Source of the DNA: Turbatrix aceti
Lineage: Eukaryota; Nematoda; Chromadorea; Rhabditida; Panagrolaimidae
DNA length: 64,000 bases
Direction of reading: 5' to 3'
Assembly (NCBI GenBank): GCA_963969345.1
Contig: OZ017770.1
Span: 9,852,180 to 9,916,179 of the forward strand
Positions within the stretch are counted from its first letter, which is position 1. Each line of letters opens with the position of its first letter. Positions 36,001-44,601 of the stretch are shown one piece after another. The notes below the pieces were generated by a model. That model ran no database searches. It worked only from the letters and a program-made list of their open reading frames with translations, and was not told the origin of the DNA. The position numbers and the translations under genes are program-made.

Positions 36001-37059
36001 CCCGCGGTCACTATGGTTGATACCAAAGCGACCCCGGAGGGCCTCATTCGCGCAGAAAACTTTAGTAACTATGAGCGGAAGCTTAGAGTCACTGTAAGCG
36101 TGATTCAAAGTGTCCGCAGGTTGGCTCGAAAAATAAAAAAGGTCCAGTTACTCAACCAGGCAGAAGAGGTTTGGGTAGTCCGGGCAGAGGCCAGGCGCCT
36201 TCTCGCCAAACAGGAGCAGCAGAAACACGGAACCAGCTCGACAGTCGATCAGATCCTCGTCCAGGCCAGCGATGGCGTCATCGAGTTCCACGATCGAGTG
36301 CAGTCCCACCGGAAACTCCCAATCCTACCAAGGAAGTCCTACGTCGCCAAGCTGTACATCCGGCACGTCCACGAACTCCTCGAGCACTCTGGGACCGCCA
36401 GCACCCTAACCATCATTCGGAAACACCTCTGGATTCCGAAAAGTTGTTCTATCGTCAAACTCGAAGCTGCCGTCAATTGCCGCATGCGCATCTCAGTCGG
36501 CAACAAAACTATCCAGACGTTTCTACACCACGACTTCTCTCCAGCAGAAAATCGCACTCTCCCAGGCATCCAGTCCAACAATTCCAACAGCCCCCTCCTC
36601 GGCGGCCGCGGCGCGGAAGGGCTTACGCAGTTATGGCGCAAGCAGCAGGAGGACACCGACCGAATCGCCGTACTCTTCGCTTCGTTCCACCTCGGATACC
36701 CCAAGAAACGTACGCAGTGGAAACCGGGCCGAATCATGCAACTCATCCCAAGCGCCGATGGTACGATTCGCTCCGCCGAGCTCCGCACCGAAACCGCGAC
36801 GCTCACGCGGTCTCTCTGCCATCTCTACGCCCTTGAGACGATTAATTCGTCGTTGGTGTTCTCTCTATCCTCACTTCCTTCCCTTCTCTACCCCCCCGAC
36901 AGAGGCAAGCCAGCTCGCAGCGCAATTTCTCTTGGGGACACAGATTTTAGCGGGCCCCTCCCTTTTTTCGTAATCGTTCACGGTGGACTCCTGATGAGCA
37001 ACTTCACATGGCCATCACGATTGTCGTTAAGCCGTCGTCCAGCACGATCCCGATGGTGA
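33064..37059 (+). CDS. BEL/Pao gag-pol polyprotein lacking reverse transcriptase
   Basis: A single open frame of 1,331 codons starts at the ATG after a poly(A) run; upstream in-frame codons have no ATG. The N-terminal third is gag-like, with a DUF1759-type region at about residues 320-470 (KIPEFDGSPRNWLPFF). Zinc knuckles follow at about 541-608 (CVFCEKIGHSAVTC, CHRCLSTDHFAANC, CKRCDRPHAEAIC). The A17-type aspartic protease has its DTASSMSYI motif at residue 653. Normally the reverse transcriptase would come next, but the frame passes through a Lys/Pro-rich junction to RNase H-like sequence (IWSDSMIALDWI, about 886). The integrase zinc region (HVHELLEHSG) then breaks off before the catalytic core, and the C-terminal WKPGRI piece remains. 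The long frame stays open despite these losses. It cannot be an autonomous enzyme source. Confidence 0.9.
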   Translation: MADGDNRAARIDTTCTKFEQARKNFAGIKTLDESLNHGSRPRLAVRTQRFVHSLNQLRTEVEELGIAISKNPGHAENENKFWTECGAEFENWYSDAIEYAIAILDRANPEHSHSDLTLYAASDDEYARKQQSICKQQSDPESFTSFGDIDQKKEPIQHYSFHAEAQDQFISSPSITRVANEFQRNLQRHRDGLPPINIPSDNIPQYRGPTFPTQQEVQAQLNGPFTCQPVFGDANQSVRQLGQPIGHDPSPRMYASTPNVSDERIQSGGVTKQQSMQQVLPDSIAYYAANQTPRQQYGQTNPQVNAIIQQPQVPIVITKHEHLPKIPEFDGSPRNWLPFFSAFVEGYAKNPNVSNYKRMTELKKAMKGRAADFFNKYTISGDFYETAWRQLQEYFGRPDKLVDDLKKDLRALPQATGKALSIEEIKFKAESLVAQIVSTDSSYENSTELRDIVLSKMPTSVANKLAYERYAINGGTNWSTQQVLARITIITRGLADAEEYQSSQQQARISHQKPQSKTSYSGRRWDNQSDSSEQESAKQGKCVFCEKIGHSAVTCRTVTDTDDRKRIVEQKNLCHRCLSTDHFAANCNNFCKRCDRPHAEAICFKRRDNRQQQQQQTHVAVAADGETGSLMIGTIKCKNAKSGKIVELTAMLDTASSMSYITKKAANRLSIPKSETQTVTVTGLAGRLINFKAAKADFQIITENGVLNVQGLSIKEVASSHLRITQVNNPNFDKPTEVDILLSVHYTVLILQGHTVSYEDGALNQASAIGTFRLPAHPNFNNRPKSTLFCLIRPPRPVNKLAVKVNPGSQEKEEPKKKRIPRKTEKTPIAIDNVMAFSKPSSTQARINITGTAKTIPKAESHATTKATELAQEIPSQTESKISKVHIWSDSMIALDWIKSCSQDISVINRVNKILEIGAKIYFGHVSSEQNPADLPTRGTATRDIINFTLLYLWWHGLKWLQAGDYPHSVINITPPKINPAVTMVDTKATPEGLIRAENFSNYERKLRVTVSVIQSVRRLARKIKKVQLLNQAEEVWVVRAEARRLLAKQEQQKHGTSSTVDQILVQASDGVIEFHDRVQSHRKLPILPRKSYVAKLYIRHVHELLEHSGTASTLTIIRKHLWIPKSCSIVKLEAAVNCRMRISVGNKTIQTFLHHDFSPAENRTLPGIQSNNSNSPLLGGRGAEGLTQLWRKQQEDTDRIAVLFASFHLGYPKKRTQWKPGRIMQLIPSADGTIRSAELRTETATLTRSLCHLYALETINSSLVFSLSSLPSLLYPPDRGKPARSAISLGDTDFSGPLPFFVIVHGGLLMSNFTWPSRLSLSRRPARSRW

Positions 37060-37173
37060 CATCCGAAACGTCCGGAGGACGCCCTGGTCGTCCACCCGGT
37101 CTGCGCATCTGAGGGCCTCTGGCCAATTCATTGCTATGGGGACTCCGTGGGACCCGCCGGTGGCGGCGCCGAG

Positions 37174-37487
37174 TGTCGCGAACGCGCGAATGATCTCCAC
37201 GTGAGTCATGCTAATGCGTAGGAAAGCATGCTTACTTCGCCCCGGTCGGCCTTCTCATTGTCATTCCTCCCCTTTTCCTTCCCCAGATCTCCCCGCTTTC
37301 ATTATCTGTCCCATATATATGTATTGTACGCGTGTTCTCGTTTGCGCGTACCAGCCGTTTGGCAGGTTTAATTACCCAAGTTTGAGGCGTCAATAAAGAG
37401 CATCTCCAGCTCGCGGCGACTCAGACAGGGAGACCTAAGTGGCAAGGGGACTACGGGACAACCTCATCCTCCCGTACGTTTCCCACA
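37174..37487 (+). repeat. 3' long terminal repeat
   Basis: 314 bp, the same as the 5' LTR except for G at position 5. It contains the second SL1 copy at 37365-37386 and AATAAA at 37392-37397. A G-rich stretch directly upstream is the likely plus-strand primer region, though not a clean polypurine tract. Confidence 0.95.
37365..37386 (+). other. Exact SL1 spliced-leader sequence inside the 3' LTR
   Basis: Second perfect copy of the 22-nt SL1 sequence, at the same LTR offset as the first. It lies 5 bp upstream of the LTR poly(A) signal, so a polyadenylated element RNA would include it at the 3' end. Confidence 0.95.
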
Positions 37488-37492
37488 ATAAC
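37488..37492. repeat. Target-site duplication, right copy (ATAAC)
   Basis: ATAAC directly follows the CACA end of the 3' LTR and matches the five bases before the 5' LTR. Confidence 0.9.
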
Positions 37493-38033
37493 GCGCAAAA
37501 ATGCATATTTTACGCAAAATTTATGAAAAATTATATGAAAAAGTAAAAACCGCGAAGAATGCAAAGAATTGCACGCAGAATGCGGACCTGGCACCGTTCC
37601 TTTGGGCTAATCTGGAAGCAAAATGTAAATGGCGGGCACCGTAATTTTGTCGTCAGTTCATAAGAACACGAAAAAAAAACAGGCCCGTTGAGAACCCTGG
37701 TCACAACTCTGACCACAACTCTATAAGTCAGGTTTCTCGAAGCGAAAAAAGCCCTCATGTGCGCACACTAGCTTGACCGGAAGTGCGGACAACGACTCAA
37801 TCGTATTTTTTTCGTACGCTTTCATCTGTATGCTTTTACGCACATATTTATTACTGTTTTTTGCGCATAGGCAGAATTGCTACTTGCAATGAGGTCTTCA
37901 CGACCGAGATGCCATTATCGAATCATCCTGGACTTTTTGGCAGATCGATGCCGACCCCATCCTTCAGTCAGTCAAAATAAAATTCATACGCACTTTATTA
38001 CTCATCTACTCATTTTCTAACACCTCAATGAAC
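37493..38033. other. Intergenic DNA between the retrotransposon and the SLC25 gene
   Basis: About 540 bp, no gene seen. TTTATT at 37994-37999 reads AATAAA on the minus strand and lies 35 bp beyond the stop of the mitochondrial carrier gene, a good poly(A) signal position. Confidence 0.6.
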
Positions 38034-39274
38034 TCAAATCTGGCGATCACGTTTCTGCTTGTTTCTATTGTAGAAAAAATGTTTTAGGTAGTCGTATGAG
38101 GCAATCATGATCGCGCATGCAGGTGCGACCTTGGCGACCCGGGGGATTAGTCCTAAAATAATTTTAAAAAAAATTACAATTCAGCAAAAAAAAAATTAAA
38201 AACCAACCAGCAAAAAGAGCAGTGTAGCCACGGGTCTTGGAAATCTCCGACATTATGCGGAACGTACTGGTAACTGGCAGGGGTGCACCGGTTTCCTGGA
38301 CTCGTCCGAGGGTAATCTGGCGATGGGTCTTCACGACGTCAAATGGCAGAGTCACAACCGCGGCTACCATACCCGAAGTTGCGCCGCACGTAAAGCTAAT
38401 CATAAAATTCGTATCCAACCGGTTGAAATAAAGCAGCATTTTCTTTTTCAAGAATTCAAAACCCGTCCAGTAGATAGCTGAAATTTTTTTTGTCAACAAA
38501 AAAAAATTATAAAAATTTACCTGAAAAGGGAATATCCCGAAGCATGGTAGCAGCAAGGCCCTTCCACAAAGCCATGTATCCCTCGTGGCGAATAGTCGTC
38601 GCAATCGCATTTCTCAGTTCTGAAAAAAATTTACAAAAAAATTTTTTTGAAGATCATGTCACATAAAAACTCACGAGTATACGAAAAGACCTGAGACTGC
38701 ATCTTGGTCCGGACCATCTCAATCGGTGATACGACGGTTACGGCAGTCGATCGAGCAATAGCACCCACAGCCAGGGGAACCAAAAAGTGATCACCATACG
38801 TTTTTTTGACATGACACAACAAATTGTCGTATACGCTGAAGTAAAAGACAGTCGCCGGAATGGCACTGACAATGGTTGGCGAAAGACCGCTCCAGAGCGA
38901 CTGAACTCCCTCGTAGCGAGCAATCTTTGCAAAGGCATCCAGAGTTCCCTTGAAGTGTCCCGGACGATTGAACCACTCACATGGAGCCTTGGATTTGACA
39001 TCAGCGCAGTTCACGCAGAGATGGTCCATGAGACCGTTGTGGAAGAGAAAGCAGTCACCCTTGGCGATGGGATGAACCTGGCTTTGAAGCCGAATCTTGA
39101 CAACATCCATAGGAGTAACTGGAAATGATCGTTGAACGTTGTTTATGGGTTTTCAATAAACAAGCAATATAAAAACAACTTACCCATTAGTGAAGTAATG
39201 AGAGCACCCGCAGATGAGGCAATAATTTGCTGATACAACGATATGTCGCCTTTACAGATGGTAACGGACGACAT
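38034..39274 (-). CDS. Mitochondrial carrier of the SLC25A39/SLC25A40 type
   Basis: Five inferred exons (minus): 39184-39274, 38675-39118, 38521-38619, 38208-38477, 38034-38152, giving 340 residues. It has the three repeats of mitochondrial carriers with signatures PMDVVK (33-38), PIEMVR and PFDVVK, two transmembrane helices each, so it acts in the inner mitochondrial membrane. The closest match I recall is SLC25A39/40, the mitochondrial glutathione importers (yeast Mtm1). Shared features are the long cysteine-bearing first matrix loop, FKGTLDAFAKIARYEG followed by LWSGL, and the ending CAIMIASYDY. The first loop has Cys 53, 65, 68 and 77, comparable to the four loop cysteines linked to iron-sulfur sensing in SLC25A39. 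Nematodes often have one gene for both vertebrate paralogues, so A39 versus A40 is not assigned. Confidence 0.92.
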
Positions 39275-39670
39275 GATGCATCAGACTACCGGGAAGAAAG
39301 GAGCCTAGAGCGATTAACGCATCGCAGATTGACTGGCAAAGGCAGGAATCGAAAAAAACAAGTACGAAGCAAAAAAAAGTGCCCGCAGACTGCGGGGGTG
39401 GGTTCGTAGGTGATTCCGGCTTGGTAAACAAAAGCCGAGTTTTTTTTGTGAACCCAGGTAAGCTTTGTTTCTCCAATTTGCTTACGGCGGCAATCTTTGT
39501 TTCTTGCTCTTCATTTAATGATTAGCATGATGCTAATTAGATTAATTTGCTTAATTAGTATATCCATCCCCTTCCATGTCTTCTCCGACCATTTTTAACA
39601 ATTCGTATTCATTTTTTTTTTCACTTCTGACATTCTTAAATCTCACTCCTCACTCAATCCAACCTTAAAA
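39275..39670. other. Intergenic spacer, carrier to desaturase
   Basis: 396 bp without an open frame of interest. It holds the promoter of the SLC25 gene and the 3' region of the desaturase gene, both on the minus strand. The gap is longer than usual for nematode operon genes. Confidence 0.6.
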
Positions 39671-41191
39671 TTACAACAATTTGTTTCGCATCTTCCACGC
39701 AACGACAGCCACATTTTGGAATTGGTCGATTACGTTTTTCCATCCCGTAAAATAGTCGTCAACGTTGTACGGCAAATTGTTATCCTTGCAGAATTTCTTG
39801 ACCAATGGCATAACCTTGCCAAGCTTGTCTCGGGGCATTGTCGGGAAAAGGTGGTGTTCAATCTGATAATTAAGGCCACCCCATAGCCAGTCGATGAACA
39901 GGCCAGGTTGCATGTTACGGGTCGTGTAGAGCTGTAGACAGGGGTAGTTTTCGATGATGCGTGACTTGTCTATAAAATTTATAAAAAATTTATTGCCTGT
40001 AAAAAAATTTAAAAATGCCTACTCGGAAATTTGTCCATTGAATAGTGATTATAAGTTACGACGTGAGCAAGCAGAAAGCCGCTAAAAAGTTGACTGACTA
40101 GGAAAAAGTACATGCGAGTCTGTGAATCGGGAAGGTAATAAAGCTGGGCACAGACAAAAATCCAGTGTATGGAAAGCGTGATTTGTTCGTATCGTGCACG
40201 TTCTCGATGAATTTGAAATTCGCTGGTACTCATTTTGCATACAAAAATAATGGATTGCAGAAGCCAGCTTAGTCGAAGGAAGGGTAGACCGAATGTCCAG
40301 TAAATATGTTGATAAGGAATGATTTGATAGACCCAATTTGTCGCGTCCTGTACCATTTTTAAATCGGTAGCAACGGTTGCCCAGAACGGCATCAAGTCAA
40401 GATCGCCATCCCTACCCACAACGTTTGTTGCTGCGTGATGAACGTTGTGCTGCTCCTTCCAGCCCCCAGACGAAAATCCCTGTAGCATATTACCAACGAT
40501 ATAGGATATAAGATCGTTGACAAAGTGATTGTCAAAGTGCTGATGATGGCAGTACTCGTGTACCATCCATCCAAGTTGCTGCCATGCAAGACCCATCAGT
40601 AGGGCTGAAATTGTGTAAAACTGAAGATACTGAAGGTAGACGGCTATTGCAATCAATCCGATGCATTGTAGAAATTTTGATATGAAAAACAATGAACTTG
40701 TCTTGAGTAGTCCAAGTTTTCGAACGTCGTGACGCAATTTATCGAAATTCTTTGTAATGCGCGTTGCTTCTTCTTCTGATAGGTCGTAGTTGCCAATGTT
40801 GACGTCGTCGATGCCCGGGAGCATGCATTCAGGCTAAAAAACGTGAATTTTGCAAGAAAAAATTTTTCTGCACTTTTTTTGTTGTACTAGACCTTCAAAA
40901 TCAATTACTGTGATTTTTTGTTCTTTCTCCCCTTGAAGGTAAAATACTTACCTTTTCCGGTGGTGGTTCGATGTTGACACCACCCTGAGCCTTCCAAACA
41001 TCCGATAACATTTTGTAGGCAATCTTTGAACCTGCGTGAAAAGTGTGAAATGCCGTGGTCGCATCCCGACCCTTGTAGGTAGTCATAGCGACTCCACCGG
41101 GATGGGCATGAAGCATCTCCTTCGTAACCAGAATCCATTTTCCCTCAACCTTGATGTGAAATTCGTCGTACTCAAGTTCGCGAAGGACCAT
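39671..41191 (-). CDS. Front-end fatty-acid desaturase with N-terminal cytochrome b5 domain (FAT-3/FAT-4 like)
   Basis: Three inferred exons (minus): 40952-41191, 40023-40833, 39671-39969, giving 449 residues. These ER membrane enzymes insert a double bond between an existing one and the carboxyl end of C18-C20 fatty acyl chains, in polyunsaturated fatty acid synthesis. The cytochrome b5 domain carries the haem motif HPGG at 30-33. The three iron-binding histidine boxes are HEYCHH (172-177), HNVHH (209-213) and QIEHH (386-390). The Gln in the third box marks front-end desaturases. Hydrophobic segments flank the boxes. The sequence follows C. elegans FAT-3/FAT-4 closely around WLWGGLNYQIEHHLFPTMPR. 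Whether it is a delta-6 or delta-5 enzyme cannot be read from these motifs. An acceptor-like TTCTAG lies 20 nt before the ATG. Confidence 0.96.
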
Positions 41192-41211
41192 GATTATTAT
41201 TACCCTTCACA

Positions 41212-41856
41212 CTAGAATAGACCGATGATAAAAAAATAAACAACAATTAAACGCGGTAATAAAACGTGTCGGAAAGTGCTCGATAAATTCCCGCCCGCTA
41301 CTATGCAGAAAATATCTCTCTAAATACGATGAATGCATAAAAAATATATATACAGAGAAACTAATTGTTCGCAACGTGGCAGCACTGTGACTACAAAAAA
41401 AATATATTCGATTTTCGTTTTTCGTCGATTGTTTTATCAATTTACTGAAACGTCACGTATTGTTAGGCAGATGATCATGTAGACTTGGTGATAGCACGCA
41501 AACTGAACTTTAAACAAGACAAGCTTGCCTGTTTAAATACAAATATAATTAATTGAGTAGCGCAGTCACCGGTAAGTCAGTTCTGTGACAGTCTATCGGC
41601 CCGGTCCGAGCGACAACGGACTCTACTCTGAATGAGGCGATGTGCAACAAAAAACGCTCACACCCCATATATGAGAGGTTTGATTCACCCCGGGTGTAAT
41701 GCAGTCGTTGACCTTTACCAAGAAAAAGGAAGAATTAAATCTCAACAATGCACGTTAATTCTGCTTTATAAAGAAACAATAATACATTTTTGTATGAAAC
41801 AAAAAAAAATTAAATTAAAACAAATACAAATTAAATATACTAATTTATTTATTTAT
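41212..41856. other. Intergenic spacer, desaturase to ELKS gene
   Basis: About 645 bp, no gene seen. At 41837-41859 a (TTTA)n run overlaps the ELKS stop codon; on the minus strand it reads TAAATAAATAAA, so stop codon and AATAAA poly(A) hexamers are nearly fused. Confidence 0.6.
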
Positions 41857-44456
41857 TTATGCCCAAACACCATCGTCGTCACCTACGTCGACTTGGTAAG
41901 GCTGTATGAGGCCCTGAGTATTTATAATATCGGTTCCCTGATGATCAGGAATGTTATAAGGATTATTTTTTAGTATCCGATATTCATCTTCATGCATTGA
42001 TTGAACAGAGTTATACCACGCGTTGTTGTCCATGACGCTACCAACCGGGGCACCCGGCTTGACGTAAGCCACTGTCTGAGGCATGTTTGAGCTAAAAGGT
42101 TGTTCAAATAGGTTGTTTGTAGTCGTACCAGTCATCAGGTTGGGAGATGATGATGGATTCAAAAACTGATCACTCGAATCAAGGGTAAGAAGTTTGTGTC
42201 GAAGTGATTCTTTTTGTCTTGTGAGAATCAAAATTTGATCTGAATATTGTTCGGGTGACATCTGAAGCAGCTGGATGACAGCTTCTTTTTCACGAATCTG
42301 GGATATGAGTGTTTCTTTCCTGAAACAAAAAATTCATTGGTAACTTGGACTTTGAATGTTTTTTAAACCCCTTACCTGGCGTCTTTCAACTGTTTCTGGA
42401 ATTGTGCCTGTTCTGAGAATAAAACCTTCTGCATATCATTTTTGTTTGACATTAAATTATTGATGGTGTTCATTTTATCCTTGTCACCATCGTTGAAGAG
42501 ATCGGATAATTGATTTGAAAGTTGTTGTATGACATTTTTTTGCACCGTGATTTGCTTGTCTTTTTCGGTTGTTATGCCGACAGATTCGCGCAGAGCTTCT
42601 TCCAATTCATCGATTCGCTTCCGCATTGTTGTATCGGTATTCTTTCCACTCATAAAATCGCTTTTATGACGCTCAAGTGTTGATATGTAGTCTGCTTCGT
42701 TGATTCCTCCAGACGTCATTGCATCCCCCAACTTTGAGAGGAGAGCTGTTTTTTCTTTTTCCAGAGACTGCACAATTCTGAGCAGCTTATCAACTTCTTT
42801 TTGGGAATTTTCGAGATCCTTCTGAATTTCACTGCCTGATGCTTGAGTGTGGTGGACGCCGTTTGTTTTAAGCTGATTATCTAACTGTGATATTTTTTCA
42901 TTTTGAGATGCCAGGAGAATTTCGCGATCTGACAGTTCTTTTTGAAGGTACTCGATGGTCAAACGTAGTTGATGCGTTTCTTCTTGAAAAGTCATAAGCT
43001 AAAACATCCCATCGTTATCACTTCCTGCTTTTTTTTGTCTAACAAAAAAAAGAATCACCTGTTGCTGTTTATCAACTTCTGCGCTCTTTCTGATAACGTC
43101 AATGTCTTCTCGAAGCTTAACTTTATCCTTTTCGGCATTTTCAAGTTGTGTTCTTAAATCGGTTTCAATCCGGCTTCCGGGTTGTTGGAGGAGTCTCTGC
43201 TTGAGTTTGTCAACTTCGATTTCGCGATCTCTGAGCATCATTTCAAGTTGATCGAGTCGATGCTTAAGTTGAGTTGTTCGATGTTCACCTTCCTGAAAGA
43301 TTTTTTTAATTTGCAAATTCTTCAAAAAAATGTTTTTACCTGAATTGCATGCGTGGAATCTGTGCACCGATTTCTCATAGAATCAAGCTGATTTTCTAAT
43401 CTTTTTATCTGTTGTTCTTTAGCGTCAATTTGTTGGTTTCTGGCTTCCAGTTTTTGTCTCAACACAGTCAAATCTTCCTGGAGAAGGTTTTCCTGGGCTT
43501 CATGGGCTGTATTCGATCTGGCAAGGATTTCTAAACGTTTTTCAAGTTCTCTGTTTTGTTCCTCGACACAGTTCAACTTTGCGTCCGTAGACGCAAGTTC
43601 ACGTGTTTTCTCGGACAACAGCATTTCAGATTTTTCCATTTTGGTTTTGATAGTTTGGAGTTCATGTGGCGTGATGCCTTTTTCAGTGTAATCACGAGGT
43701 TCTTTGAGTTGTCGTCGCAGTCTGCGTAATTCGACTTCCATGTCAAAAAGATCGGATTCAGACATCATTTGACCGACGTCCTTTTCTCGGGATTCTAATT
43801 CTCGTTGAATGGTGTGCAGTTCAGCCTACAAAAAAAATTTTTTTACTTATCATAATTACAAAAAGGAAAAAAATCTTACAGCTTGTTGACAAATTTTATT
43901 CTGTAAAGCGTTCAAACGCAAAGCTTCTTCCTTGCGCAGAGCTCTCTCTTTTTTAAGTTCAGGACTCCAAAAAGTTTTAATAGAATTCATAACGTAATGG
44001 AGTTTTTGATTTAAAACGTTTAATTCTTTCTGGATATCATTTGCAGAGGTAAAGGCAGACTTTCCCGTTGATGGCATGTTTAGCATTGAAGATGTGCTGA
44101 ACAAAACAATTTTTTTATGCATGTAAAAAAGTCTATCAATCTTACTATTCATTTTGCCGTGAAATATCGGCCATCTGATGATACATGCTAGATAGGGGTG
44201 GATCGGCAGGAGGCGAAGGTGGGGAATTGAGCGTGGGATAGCCGTTTAGGCTGTCATTATAGAAATAGTATTCTGGATAGTGCGTAGATGGACGACTCGC
44301 TGCCTGCTCGTATTCCGCCATAAATTGTGTTCCATCCAGTGACTTGTGTTTTCTGAAGCGAAGAAAAAAAACAACTAAATTTATATCCTTCATCAATATA
44401 AAATTCACCGAAGCTGCTGCAAAATTTCTTGGCGTTTTTGCTGTTGTTGTTGTTGC

Positions 44457-44509
<53 letters not shown>

Positions 44510-44584
44510 GAGGGAACTTCGGGCATGCTGTTGCATGCCGTCGGGTTGATATGAATTTATTGATGTCGTGGAATACGGCAGCAT
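41857..44584 (-). CDS. elks-1: ELKS/CAST/ERC presynaptic active-zone scaffold
   Basis: Seven inferred coding exons (minus): 44409-44584, 44146-44352, 43880-44096, 43340-43825, 43059-43292, 42376-42998, 41857-42319, giving 801 residues. ELKS proteins organise the cytomatrix of presynaptic active zones and bind RIM, liprin and Bassoon-type partners. Diagnostic stretch: MNSIKTFWSPELKKERALRK at about residue 164, nearly identical to vertebrate ERC proteins. The rest is long heptad-rich coiled coil. The end is DDGVWA, matching the IWA-type C-terminus that binds the RIM PDZ domain. The N-terminus has a polyglutamine tract (residues about 25-52) encoded by mixed CAA/CAG, with one His interruption. 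An acceptor-like CTTACAG lies 17 nt before the ATG, so the mRNA is probably trans-spliced or has a 5' UTR intron. Length is near that of C. elegans ELKS-1. Confidence 0.96.
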
Positions 44585-44601
44585 GGTTATTTCCTTTTGT
44601 C

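Larger units (their letters stand above)
32121..37487 (+). mobile_element. BEL/Pao LTR retrotransposon, very recent, internally deleted
   Basis: The element is 5,367 bp with two 314-bp LTRs starting TGTC and ending CACA, differing at one base (LTR position 5, A versus G), and a 5-bp ATAAC target duplication. It carries one long gag-pol frame. The order of a DUF1759-like gag region, zinc knuckles, an A17-type aspartic protease, RNase H and integrase remnants is that of BEL/Pao. The reverse transcriptase and integrase catalytic core are missing. Near-identical LTRs mean insertion was recent, so the copy was probably mobilised by enzymes of an intact relative. No envelope-like gene is present. 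It lies in opposite orientation to csn-2, between that gene and the SLC25 gene. Its GC content is clearly higher than its surroundings. Confidence 0.95.

Noticed and set aside
36171..36836. A 221-codon plus-strand frame overlapping the retrotransposon polyprotein
   Set aside because: Pro/Arg-rich shadow of the integrase region in an alternative frame, with no recognisable motif.
33064..37059. An endogenous retrovirus with an envelope gene
   Set aside because: No envelope-like frame lies between the integrase remnant and the 3' LTR. The domain order is that of BEL/Pao retrotransposons.
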